Shown in pieces: positions 20,238 to 32,491 of a stretch of DNA of 64,000 nt. The notes beneath the pieces were generated by a model. The model was not told the DNA's origin and made no database searches. It worked only from the letters and a program-made list of their open reading frames with translations. A program made the position numbers and the translations under genes. Origin of the DNA: Psoroptes ovis (Eukaryota; Arthropoda; Arachnida; Sarcoptiformes; Psoroptidae); the NCBI GenBank assembly GCA_002943765.1, contig PQWQ01000004.1, positions 930,001 to 994,000 on the forward strand, read 5' to 3'. The first letter of the stretch is position 1. Each line of letters opens with the position of its first letter.

Positions 20238-23088
20238 TTATGGATTACTATCAATTTTAAATGGACTACCAGGAATATGATCATCACCATATTTCACAAC
20301 GATTATATGATCACCACGTTCTCTTGTTGTATATGTAATATTATAATTATTACGTCCTTGATGTCGTATGTCGATTGCTTCACATGGTCCACGTGGTCCA
20401 TAAATAGCGACATAAAGAAAATTGTTTCCTTATTTATCAAAGATAGAAAAGATGAAATGAATAATAATTTTTTATTGATTTTATTTTTTTTTAATTGAGC
20501 ATTTAACAACATACCAGCATTTGATGCATTCACATTGAATGTGTTTTGACGATTCATTATGGCTCGTTTAAGGCCAACACCTTTTGATTCAACACGATTT
20601 GCTTCTGATTTAAATTTTGGCATCAGATTACCTTGATTCTTTGAATGTTTTGTTACTGTTTCAACAACCACCTGTGATGTCTCGAAATCAGAAATATCTG
20701 CAATACTTCTTGTACCTGTTTTATGATTGTATGCGTTTGAATAAATCATAATAAGATCATTTAAAGGCAAACACTTACCCATGCAGCGTACTTTGAATGG
20801 ACTTCCAACAATATGATAGCCATTATATTTGATCGTAATCAAATATTCACCCGGTGCAAGTGGTGTATAGCGTACTTTGTAACCTTCTTCAACTTCAGTA
20901 CAATCCATTGATACTTTGGTTGGACCATCAATTGTAACGGCTAAAGTACCAGCACCAGCATTACATGTATCAATAATGAAATCACTCTTAACACCAGTAC
21001 GTGCTTCTTTGATCCCGTTTCCAGTAACAGATACTGATGCTGGATCAGCATCATCTTTTCCTATACGCATTGAAAAAGGACTTTCCAATATGTGTACACC
21101 ATTGAAACGTACATGTATTCGATGTACACCATTTTCTCTTGGTATGAAACGCAATGCCCATTGATCATCATCAATTTTACTCAAGAAACAATCATCTTCA
21201 GCACCGCTTGGAGCAATCACTTTGCCATCTAAACTTCCTTTAGCGCCATTCATGTTGATTGTGAATGTAACAGGTGAATTCACTTTGAGCATATGTTCAG
21301 GAGGAATTGCACCTATTTCAATTTTACGAGCATCACCAGCTTGAGCAACAATATAAACATTGTAGGGACTATCGGGAATTGGCTGATCATTGAATTTTAT
21401 GCCAATTCGATATTCACCAGGTTCCTTTACTTTATATGTTACATAACCAGAACCATCTTTGCGGTCATGAAAATCGATTTCAGCTTTTGATGGGCCTTCA
21501 ACCGATACAGCAAGCGTACCAGCACCTGCTTCACGTGTCCATACATTAAATTCACCTAATTATGAGATATAAAAATTGCTTAATAATAATCACTGTCAAA
21601 ATGAATCAATACTAACATTTCTCATTAACAGTGCCACGTTCAAGGCCTGGACCTCCAGCGTGTACACGATGAGCACCAAAATCATTGAATGGACCAACAG
21701 TGAATTGAAATGGTGATCCAGGTATATGAATATCTTTGTGTCGTACCGATACAACATGAATGCCAACTTCTTTCGGTACAAATTGTACCGCATACAGATA
21801 ATCTTGTAAATCCAATATTTCAGCATCATCTGATTCACCTGATGGTGCCATTATCTTGGCAGCCAAATCAAATGCACTTGTTTGCGGCAATTTAAATGCT
21901 GGAATCATTATGAAAATTTAAGATTAATAAAAAAATCAATCTCAAAATTCAATAAATCTTACTTAATTTGCATTTAGAACCGACATCAGCAATAGCTGCA
22001 GCTTCACGTCCCAATTTAATATTATTACGCTGGATATTAGAACCAGGACCAGTGACTTTTATTGTATATGGTGAACCAGGCACATGATGATCAGCAAATT
22101 TAACATTCAAAATGTAAAAGCCAGGTTCACTGGGATTATATGTGATTGCTAATTTTCCATTTCCTTTATCAGTGTATTGAATATCTGCTTTTGATGGACC
22201 TTCAATTGAAACACTTAAACCACCATAACCAGCATCACTGGTGTCAATATTTATTTCATTGGCAGTATTAGTTTTTCCTTCTTTCAAGCCAGCTCCAGTA
22301 ATTTTCACATTTTTCGAGTCACCAATATCTCGTTCTAATACATTAATTTTGAATGGTGATCCAGCAACATGATTACCCATTTTTTTAATATTAACAAAGT
22401 GTTCACCGTGTTCACGTGGTGTGAATGAAATACCGACTTGATTACTGGCCATTTTTCTTACGAAACAAGGTTCTTCTAGACCAGATGGAGCAATTATACT
22501 TGCATTCAATGATTTCACATCTTTTTCAGTTACTTTCAATGGAACTTCGCTTGACATTCCAATAGAAATTAGATTACGCTTACGACCTTCGCCGACAATT
22601 TTCGCCGAAAACGGACTTCCTTCAATTTGTTTACCAGCAAAGCTAACATTGATTTTATATTCACCCGGTGCCGGTGGAGTGTACGATACTTGAATACTTC
22701 CATCTTTATTATCTTTACAGCTAATTTCAGCTTTAGCTGGACCTTCAACAGCCACTTGAACATTACCAGCACCAGCACCTTTGGTATAAACATTGAATTG
22801 ACAAACATCGCCAGCTACACCAGATGAAAGACCACTAATGAAAACAAAAAAAAAGAACATAAATTTTACGATGAAAAAATGAAATAATAATAAATAAACA
22901 TACGTTCCAAATGCTGTGACTAATCCTTTTGGTGTATTATCAACAACAAATTTATATGGACTACCTTTAATAGGAATATTATTATGTTTTATTTGCATTT
23001 CATAATGTCCTTGTTGTTTTGGATCATATTTAACACAAATAGTACCATCATGATTATCGACAATTGTCGGTTTTGCAGTATCGGCCAT
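20238..23088 (-). CDS. Short filamin: about 8.5 C-terminal Ig-like repeats, no actin-binding domain
   Basis: Exons on the minus strand: 23088-22904, 22834-21963, 21898-21617, 21555-20779, 20715-20515 and 20428-20238, all GT-AG with consistent phase; 835 aa from the ATG at 23088. The protein starts in the second half of a filamin repeat (VKYDPKQQGHYEMQIKHNNI) and continues with full repeats bearing the family signatures: GAGLKEGKTN, VSIEGPSKADI, YNPSEPGFYILNVKF, HVPGSPYTIKVTGPG and PRENGVHRIHVRFNGVHI. A Ser/Lys-rich hinge (SIADISDFETSQVVVETVTK) precedes the last repeat, which ends HIPGSPFKIDSNP and should be the dimerisation repeat. Filamins crosslink actin and bind receptors; this form lacks the calponin-homology pair. 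Drosophila cheerio makes a comparable short form from an internal promoter (known), so this may be an isoform whose long form starts elsewhere. The frame is open upstream of this ATG to the acceptor at 23197. Confidence 0.92.
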
Positions 23089-23959
23089 TTTTTTCAATCT
23101 TGTTTTATAATTTCGATTTAAATAATATGAATTTTGTCGATGATAATTATTATTATTATCAATTAAAAATGTATCAGTGCAATAATCGATCAAGACCTGT
23201 GTGTGTTGAGAAAATGAGAGAATATATAGAAATAAATGAAAGTATTAATATGAAACAAAATCGAAGAAAGAAAAATAATTTCAAATACACATTGGAAAAA
23301 ATTAAAACCAAAATCAAAATTGATTGATTGGTTTAAAACACCTTTTTATAACCAATTACAGTCGTATGATTAGTTATCGTATTACAATCATTATTTTGAT
23401 TGCACATGTTATGATGGATTGAATTATTATTGACATCAATTAAATTCAAGTTTTCATTATTATTATTCGTATCATTTTCAACAACAAATATTGGCAATAA
23501 TATCAATAAACGTGGACATTTTGAATCGATCAAGAAATCGATAGATGATTGAAAGCAAAATTTTAAACATTGTTGTTGTTCATCATCATCATCATCATCA
23601 TTATCATCATAGTTATTATAATTATAATAATCCTTTACTATACGATAATCGACAGAATGATTTGCTGCATCAATTCGTTGCTGATTTGATTTGAGTTGAT
23701 TTAAATTTCGATTTATTCTTAAATTATGCTTTGAACATGTCGTTTGTTGTTTATGATGATGATGATGATGATGTTGCTGATAATCTAATGAATGATTATC
23801 TGAACAATCATATGATAATGGAACGGTATTGAAATTCAATTTCAAATCATTACGATCATGATCAATGATGTGATTGTTTGATATTTTATGAAAATTATTT
23901 TGATTATTCAAATTCAAATAATTATCAAAATAAATTTGTTTAATTCGATAATTAGTCAT
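23089..23959 (-). CDS. Candidate 5' exon extending the short filamin (N-terminal extension)
   Basis: An open 206-codon stretch from ATG 23959 to 23342 ends AAAAAG|gtgttt. The next acceptor (cacacacag at 23197) joins it in frame to exon 23196-22904, giving GYKK|VLIDYCTDTFLIDNNNN...KKMADTAK and then the filamin repeats, about 1,077 aa in all. The extension is Asn/His/Asp-rich, with an acidic run and one hydrophobic segment (CPRLLILLPIFVVE). The open frame and matched splice phase support it; no homology is recognised. It may be an alternative first exon. Confidence 0.4.
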
Positions 23960-26900
23960 TATTATTTGTATTGATTCACAGAAAATCAGTGAAAAACATC
24001 AGCTGAATTTCAGTTAATGAAAATGTTATGATTTTTCAGAGGTATCAACATACTGCAAATGCAAATATACAAACATCACTGAAAAAAATCGACAACAATA
24101 ACAACGATAGCCTTATTCATTATGAATTTTAAAAAAAACGAAAATTGTGATAATCATGATGATTTAAGCGAAAAGAAATTGAAAATCGAAAAAGTGATTC
24201 TCAAACGGTTTGGAAATACCTCAAATATGTATAAATGAGTACAATTTGATCGAAATGTTTTTATTCCAAAAATGAATCAATGAATTGAAATTTGTATGGT
24301 TTTTTGTATGATGAACTACTGACATATTGATCTGAATTTTCGTTCATCAAATGAATTTCATTGTTTTCTTTTCAACAAGTTCAACCAATAATCCAATATT
24401 GTTCATCCATTTTTTCACGAATTTGATTTGTGTCAAGAGAATTTTGCCTTGAATCAATGAAATATTTATGCATCCATTTAATTTATATGAAATTAATTCA
24501 TTGAAAAATTTGAAAAATACATCGTTTTTTCTTGATTTTATAATAATGATAAGCATAACAAATTAAATGCATGAAAAAATGTTCAAATTGTTGATTCTAT
24601 CAAACATCTTTCAACTATTCAAAGACAAATAAAAAACAATTATGGATAATATAATACGATTATTCAAAATTGTCCCTCGAAATTAATTAAAAGCTGTTAT
24701 TAGTCTTATTATTTATTGTGTTAAGCCTAATGTTTTTCATCTAATTCATTAAATCTTTATCCGTCATATATTCTCTTGTTTAAGCACTTAATTCATTCAA
24801 TTTTCTTTCAAAAGATTTTTATGCTTAATGCTTATAGAATAGAATAATGCTTGAATTCAATTTTAAAAAGCAAAGAAAAAAGCTCTATTTTTATATATTC
24901 AAGAATTGTTCATTAAAAATTGAAATATGAGAGAAAAATCTTCATCACAGATTATCACACAGAAAATTTGGTGACAAATAAATAATTTTTTTCTCGTCTC
25001 GTCTTTTCGCTTTTAAACCATGGCAACAGAGAATATTCATTATTATTAACAGCATTATTGAATAAATATTTCGCATAAAATTGACGAAAAAAAAAAATTG
25101 AATGAATACAGAAAAAAACAGATGTCGAATATGTTTTCTTAAATATAATCTTAAATATCTTAGAAGAATAATGATGAATAATGAACAACAAATATTTAAG
25201 AAAATGGACTAAAAATAATTCTCAAATAATTTTAGTCGTGATTTTTTAAGGAATTTCCTTTATTTTGATCTTTGAAATTTCAATAAAGTCTTAAAATTTG
25301 AATCGTTTTCTTCTCTTCTTTACACTCATCATTCAACTAGTTTCATTTCATCCATTTTTTTGTATTGTCTTCTCAATATTCTTTGGATGCGTTTGCAACA
25401 GATGTATTTGTTGAATGAATGAGAATGAAAAAAAAAATTTCTAATTTTCTTAAAAAATGATTTTTTTCACTTCATTTCGTTTCAATCAAGAAAATTTCAA
25501 AGTTAGATATCTTTTGAAAATGGTCGCATTTCAAAAAATTCGCAATATGATTCGAATATATTATGCTGTCCGAAAAGTTTTTGCCAGTTATATCGTAGAA
25601 AATCATTCTGAATTCGGCAAGAACTTGTTGGACAACCTAATAGAAAAATTCGTTATTTTTCACGTAAGCAATATTTGTGTTTTCTTTTGTTATTATTCAT
25701 TTCATTCATTTTGCTTCTCGACAAATATATTTGAATATTGAATAAATTGATTATTAATTATTGTAATTGATTTTTGTGAAAATTTTTTTTTTCATTTCAA
25801 ATATATATTGTCGATGCAAAAATAAAATTAAATGAGTAAAATGAACAGAAAAAAATAATTTTAAAAGGTTGAATTAATTAAAAGATATTTTAGGATCATC
25901 ATTGGGTAAGAATGGTCAATTCAAAAACAAACAAAAAAAAACTTACCAAAAATTTCTCTAAGATTGGATTTGAATTTTTTTCTTTTCTTGCTTGCTTGCT
26001 TGCTTACTTGTAACGCGGTCGATGCGATTTCGGATATTGTAATAATGATGATGATGATGGTTACATAAAAACTGAACGAAATCAAAATTATTCATTATTT
26101 CTTTCTTATATTTGAAATTCTTTTCTTACAAATATATCGAATAATAAATTCAAATACATAAACATACATACATACATACATATCATTTATATAAACATTC
26201 TGCTGCTGTAATTAGTTAGGAACGCATTGATAGAATATTCTTCATCATTCACTTATTCTTGTACTTGCATATGCATACAAGTACATACAAACAAAAACAC
26301 ATCCACCCATCCATTAAGAATCAATGAAATCATCATTCATTCATTCATTCATTTAGTTAGTAGTAGGTGGATTACTACATTCATATGTTGTTTATCATAT
26401 TATTTGTTTATTTGTAGATTTTTTTTTGTTGATGTTCACCATTATCGAATCTTATTCTTAAAGAATTTTCTTCTTATTTTTTTTCTTATTTTTTCGCGGA
26501 TGAATAAAATTTGTAATTTTTAAAAGGTTGAGATAAAAATAGACATCACCATTTCTAATATTATTATTATTATTAGTGCAAATCTAATACTAATAATAAT
26601 TTTTGAAATGATTTGATATGAATTATTTTATTCTATTTTTTTGTTGCCATGCCATTTGCTGTTTCAAATGTGATATATGTATTGAAAAAATGCTTTGAAA
26701 TGAAGAATGTATTGAATTTTTTTTTCGGTGAATTCTTTCAATTTTTTTTTACCAGAAAAATTTTGATTTATAAATTCTTTAGGAATTAAATTTTCTCGAA
26801 TTTTTAAATATTATATTCGGGCGTCATTTGAATAATTGTTTAGGTTTTTTTGTATTTCTAAGCTTTTTTCCCAAAAAAAGGATGGATTATATTAGAAAAG

Positions 26901-27072
26901 ACAATTGCTTGGTAATGGATGATATAAAGCTGCTAGAGACATTTTTTTATAATATTATTACAATCATATTTTGATGTGTGTAAATGTATAATCATCAAAA
27001 GAAAAAGTGTAACAAATTAAAGAAATTTTTTTTTTGACTTTAGCTAGGTTGTATTATTATCAATGTTATTCT
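23960..27072. other. Intergenic between filamin and HFM1
   Basis: AT-rich. It contains one MITE (25561) and no exon resembling the N-terminal CH domains or further Ig repeats of filamin on the minus strand. Confidence 0.55.
25561..25640. mobile_element. 80-bp mariner-type MITE, copy 9 (type A)
   Basis: Exactly 80 bp, TA-flanked, opening TTATGCTGTCCGAAAAG with core ttatatcgtagaaaatcatt. It is the only copy between 8.6 and 34.8 kb. Confidence 0.92.
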
Positions 27073-30000
27073 TCAAAGAAAATATTTACTTATCTTATTA
27101 TTTTCATTATCATTATCATCATTTTTATGTGATTTAAAACTTGTCAAATCTCGTTCATTTTTTGCTTGATTGATTGTAGAATTTGTTTTCAAAGAAATTT
27201 TTCTTTTAGTTGGATATATTTTAGCTATTTTTGTTTCATTCATGTTCATTGTTGATCGATTTTCGGTTGTCATTGTTGTTTTTGATATATTCATTGCTTC
27301 TGATGGTAAATATGATTTGATGAATTTCTGTATTTCTTCTTCACAGTTATTCGTTGAATTATGTTTGCGAAATTTTGTAAATACGCTACACATTAAATAG
27401 CTATCATCTTCGTCATCAGTCTCATTTTTATTATCTTGAAAGTTACCATCATTTGTATTGTTATTTTTATATTTATTATCCATTTCATTATCGAAAACAA
27501 CAGATTTTTGTTTAATCAATTCATTTAATTTATTGAAATTATTCCTGTTCTTGCTAATAAGATTTGCTGCCCCATGTATCTTGGTTATTTTAGCATCTGG
27601 TTTGGTGTTCGATTGAATATTTTGGACATCGATTGAATCAATAGTTGACAGTGTTTCATTGTTTTCTGCGTGTTGTTGATCTACTTCAATCAAATCCTGT
27701 TGTGGTAAAATTTGTTCATATAATTCTTCGTCAAATGAGAAATCGAATAAATCCTCATCATATGATCGAATGAATGGATGCTTTAAAACTAATTTTGTTT
27801 CGACATCTAAACCAGCGAAATTTTCCGAGATGATATATGCTTTGATCGTATGTTTAATTGTGGTTTTCAATGAAGCATGAATCGAGATATTTTTGAATTC
27901 TTTACACTCAGTACTTATTTGATTGATAAAATCAATGAAACTGTCTGGATAAATTTCATGATTATCATCCCATTCTGGGGATTCTTCCACTTTTTTTCTT
28001 TTGTTTTTCTTTTTTGAAGAAGATATTTGTCTGTTTTCATCTTCTTTTGACGAGTCTGATTCTTCGATGCGAGTACATGCGTTGAAGTTAGTCGTAATCA
28101 AGATTATTGTTTGATTGAAACTGGATTGAAATAAGCAATGATCGTTCAGACGAGTCATCGATATTATTTGATTACAGTTTTCACAGCCAACGATTACATT
28201 TAAATAATGTTTTTCTGGTTTTATAATATTCGATTTAGAATTAATCTGTTGTTGAATTGCACATTTGAATTCAATTTCTATCCTTGATTCTATACGATTT
28301 TCGAGTGATGGATTGAATTTAAATTCATTTCTCGATTTGCGAATCAATTCAAGCTTATATCGCGGCAAATTTTTTATCTATATTAAAATAAAGATGTTAG
28401 AGAATCGAATAAATTTTGAGAGTAAATACCTTTTCAATCAAAACCGAACCAAACGGTGGCTTACGTTTAAGATAAAATTCTAATTGGCGTGGATTAGATT
28501 TAAGTAATTTATCGAAGGTTGTATAGCCATTTTCGACTAAAGACGTCGAAAGTACATTGCCTATACCAGGCAATTGTTTTGATACGAATGGAGAATCATA
28601 CCATAAATGCGTCCAAAATGCTTGTGATAAATGCGCGATAGATATCAATGTTTGAAAAGGAAGATGATGATATTGTTCCTTGACAATTTGGGATGATTTT
28701 CGTTTATGATAGAAATGATTGAAAATTTCCATCAAACATTTGATAACACGCTGGCCAGATCTAATGATTTTCTGTAAATCATCATTCAAACATTGTTCGA
28801 TGGCTAATGAATCGAATGTAGATTGTAACAAGCAATTAGCTTTCATTGATCCATCTCGAAACCGTTGAGAAAATTTGAAACGAATCTTCTTATTCAAATT
28901 GTTTAAAAAACATTTATCGGTTGTACGTACAATGATATCTTGTGAAATTTCAGCACACTCACATATTTTTTCCAGCAATCGTTGCAATGAATAAGATTTT
29001 TTAACCAATTCAATTAGATATTCGAATGTTGATATTGAAATGGAATATTTTGTTACGATTCTGGCTAATTGAGTTGAGTCGAAAAATTCTCCTTTGATGG
29101 TTATCAAACCGATTGCTTTTAATCGATTCATTTGTTGCTGACACCATTCGAAAATGATTGGATGTGCACCTTCATAATCACCTTTTTTAATCGAACTTCT
29201 ATAATAAGATGGATTTTGAACAATACGGATGAATAAAAATGTTGAAAATATCCATTCCATTGCTAAGTGAATATTATTAACTGTTTTCAGAACAATTTCG
29301 ATCATCAGATGTTCGATTAATGAACGAAACAAATTACTTTCAATTTCACTTTCATCATCTAATAAGGCTTCGTATTTTTCTTTTTTCTCTTTTTTAGTGA
29401 TAATAATAGCCATAGCATTTGTATCAAATTGTGGTCGTCCTGCTCTACCTATTGAAAATTGAAAAATAATTTAAATTTTCATCAAAACATCAATGAAAAC
29501 TCTAACCAATCATTTGTAATATTTGCGATGAATCATATTCGTTTTGTGTTCCGCCCTCGAATTGTACTGTATTTTTTATGATGACTAAATGTGCTGGCAA
29601 ATTAACACCTAAAGCCAAAGATGATGTCGAGACTAATACTGGAATTAACGATAATGAAAATAAATGTTCTATCAGGCGTCGATCTGATGAATCCATTCCA
29701 GAATGATAGAAAGCAACACCAGATGCTAAAGTAGTTTTGAGATCAATATTCTTGAATTGTTCATATTCCAATCGACATATTTGATCAATATCAGCCGCAT
29801 CATTGTTGATACGTGATAATTCCATAAATAATCCAACTTGTTGCCGCTGTGATGCATAATATGTTGTTGATGATGTAGCCAAAACTTTAGCTGTGAATTC
29901 AGCAGAACGTCTTGTCGAACAAAATATTAATGTCGGTTTCATGTCTGAATGTTTACGAATGAGACTTTCGAGTTTATATGTGATCTGTATATCAAAACGA

Positions 30001-30906
30001 TATTCAGATGTTTCTGCATGACCAGATGGTTCAATACCTAAAACTAATTTAGTCAAAGTAACTGGTCGCCAATCTGAAGGTACTCTTATACCCAAAGAAT
30101 TACGCGGATCAAGCCATATAGATATATCATCAACATTAGATGCTGTAGCTGAAATGGCAATAAATCTTAATCGATTATTATGATTTTGAACAGCACCATC
30201 AGATTCTTTGAGGATATTGATTATATTATTAGTATTATCACGTATGAATTTCAATCTAGTGATAGTTGCTTCAAGAAAATCACCTCGATTACGATCACCA
30301 AGTAGATGAATTTCATCGATCATGATCAAATTAGGAACACGCAAGAATAAACGACTTTCTGAATGTGTTCTTATGATTGAATCAAATTTTTCTGGTGTCG
30401 CTAACAGAATATTCACCTGTTGATGCTTTTCACTCAAATATTTTTGATATTCATCTGAATCAATATCACCAGTCATTGAAAAACATTTTAAACCAAAACA
30501 CTCAAATCGTTGTTGCCATTCTTTACATTTTTCTTCAACAATAACTTTAAGCGGTGCTAAATATAAAGCATATAATCGATCATATTGTGTAGAATTATTT
30601 TCATCACAATCATTTGATTCTAATCGCATTAATTCTTTGATTATTGCCAATTCTAATAAAACAGTTTTACCAGAAGCAGTTGGAGAACAAATAACTTGAT
30701 AATTGACGGCAAAAAAATAAAATTGTTAAAATATTGTAAAAAATATACAATTTGAGAACAAACTTACCAAGACTTTTATCAGTTTTGATCAAATAATCCA
30801 ACAATTTTGATTGTATTCGATTAAAATATTCGAATCTAGAAGAAAATATATGTCGATAATGTTCTGGTAATTCATTTATTGATTTTAATGATTGATCGTC
30901 GATCAT
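27073..30906 (-). CDS. HFM1: HFM1/MER3-type meiotic DNA helicase
   Basis: Exons on the minus strand: 30906-30768, 30694-29507, 29448-28430 and 28377-27073; about 1,216 aa. The SF2 Ski2-like helicase motifs are in order: FEYFNRIQSKLLDYLIKTD, Walker A VICSPTASGKT (formed across intron 1), IDEIHLLGD (DEIH box), ISATASN, PTLIFCSTR, STSSLALGVNLPAHLVIIK and QMIGRAGRPQFDT (across intron 2). A winged helix and a Sec63-like part follow (MKANCLLQSTFDS, then KQLPGIGNVLSTSLVENGYT), then PPFGSVLIEKIKNLPRYKLE and SENFAGLDVETKLVL, which match HFM1 rather than POLQ or SNRNP200. HFM1/MER3 stabilises recombination intermediates and promotes meiotic crossovers. The N-terminus is short: only about 28 residues precede the Q-motif region. 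The last 200 residues are low complexity. The exact 3' end is uncertain. Confidence 0.92.
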
Positions 30907-31166
30907 TTTTAATTAATTAATTGTCACAATTTAATAACAAAACAACACTAATTTCGAATTCTGTGTCTTTAATTTAAAAAAAAAACAAAAAAAAAAAATT
31001 CGAATTCGAAATCCGAATTTAAAAAAAAAAATCGTCCTTTATGAATTGTCCTCTACATGTGTTTTGATATTTGTGTTTTAATTTTCGTTTAAATTTCATC
31101 ATTTTCAAATTAATTTATTAATTTCATCTATTGATTGTGATTTATTCTGATTTTGTATTTCAAATT
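30907..31166. promoter_or_regulatory. Divergent promoter of HFM1 and SLC25A26
   Basis: Only 260 bp separate the two start codons. The interval contains two A/T homopolymer clusters (30975-31035) around an attcgaattc palindrome, and no TATA box in an obvious position. A shared bidirectional promoter is inferred from spacing alone. Confidence 0.5.
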
Positions 31167-32245
31167 ATGGCGAATAAAATCGATACATATCCATATTTCA
31201 AACGTTTCATCAATCCTTTATTGGTAATGTTTGATTTTTTAATATTTTTTTTCGATTTTTCAAATTTTTTTAAATTTTCAATTTAGTCTGGTGCATTTGC
31301 TGGTTTAGCGGTGGATATAACATTGTATCCAATCGATACAATTAAAACACGATTGCAAAGTGTTGATGGTTTTTGGAAATCTGGTGGATTCACTCGAATC
31401 TATTCTGGAATAGGTTCAACGATTTCTGCTTCAGCACCTGGAGGTTTTTATTTCGTCATCGATTTATATTTCGAAACAAATGACTCATTTTTATTTATTT
31501 TTTCTACACAGCTGCATTATTCTTCATAACATATGAATCTGGAAAATATATTCTTGGTCCAGAAGGTTTAGGATTTGAAAATGAAAATAATAAAATATTG
31601 ACATATATGATATCGGCATCAATGGGTGAAATAGTGGCATGTTTGATTCGTGTACCGGCCGAAGTGATCAAGCAACGTGCTCAAGCATTTAATTTGTCTA
31701 GTTTACATGTATTGCGTCAGACAATCTCACAATCTGGTTGGCGTGGATTGTATCGAGGTTATGCCAGTACGATCATACGCGAAATACCATTTTCAATGAT
31801 ACAATTTTCATTATGGGAACAAACTAAACAATTATGGATTAACTGGCAACAATTATCAACAATCGAAGCATATCAATCAATGATTTGTGGATCGATTTCA
31901 GGTGCTATTGCTGCATTTTTGACAACACCATTGGATGTTTGTAAAACACAGATAATGTTACAAGAATTTAGTCATAGCCGACGTACTAATGATGAACGTA
32001 AACGTAAATCAAAGAAAAAACGATCAATGCCGATGAGATATATACGAACATTGAAATCGATTTATCAACAAAACGGATTCAAAGGATTATGGGCTGGTGC
32101 TGTGCCAAGAGTTATTTGGATAGCGATCGGTGGCGCAATATTTCTTGGTGGCTATGAATGGATACGTCAAACATTGGAAAATATATTTGATCATGATAAT
32201 AATAATAATCTTTATTTACAAAACAAAAGTACCACTAAATTTTAG
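31167..32245 (+). CDS. SLC25A26: Mitochondrial S-adenosylmethionine carrier
   Basis: Exons 31167-31223, 31287-31443 and 31512-32245; 315 aa, the usual carrier size. Three mitochondrial-carrier repeats are seen, with signatures PIDTIKTRLQ, VPAEVIKQRAQ and TPLDVCKTQIM (PxD/ExxK/R). The sequence FAGLAVDITLYPIDTIKTRL, the motif SASMGEIVACLIRVPAEV and the run LYRGYASTIIREIPFSMIQF match SLC25A26/SAMC closely. It exchanges cytosolic SAM for mitochondrial S-adenosylhomocysteine across the inner membrane. A basic insertion (RRTNDERKRKSKKKRS) lies in the matrix loop of repeat 3. It is head-to-head with HFM1 and tail-to-tail with CDK5RAP1, itself a mitochondrial SAM user. Confidence 0.95.
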
Positions 32246-32491
32246 ATTTACTTTCACATGAGACACATCAAAATCATAGTCAATTTCGCTGGTCACATCT
32301 GAATATTTAGCTTGTCAAATAATCATCAGAATTATCATGTTGTAAAACTTATATATACACAAATATTCATTCAACAAAAATTGAATTTGTATAAAAATAA
32401 TTATAAATAGATCAAATATTTTTCAACAAACATTTATCATCATTTGATGTTCATCTTTGTCATATATAATTAATACAGATGTTTGTATTTA

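Noticed and set aside
25457..25741. Recurrent peptide of the type VRKVFAxYIVENHxxxGKNLxDN in frames at 1.0-1.3, 25.5, 38.3, 49.3 and 52.5 kb
   Set aside because: It looks like a repeated protein motif but is simply the 80-bp MITE read in one frame; the frames have no other support.
28397..30906. Assignment of the helicase as HELQ/POLQ or SNRNP200
   Set aside because: A single helicase unit with LPAHLVIIK, PPFGSVLIEK..LPRYKLE and FAGLDVETKLVL fits HFM1/MER3; no polymerase domain or second helicase cassette is present.
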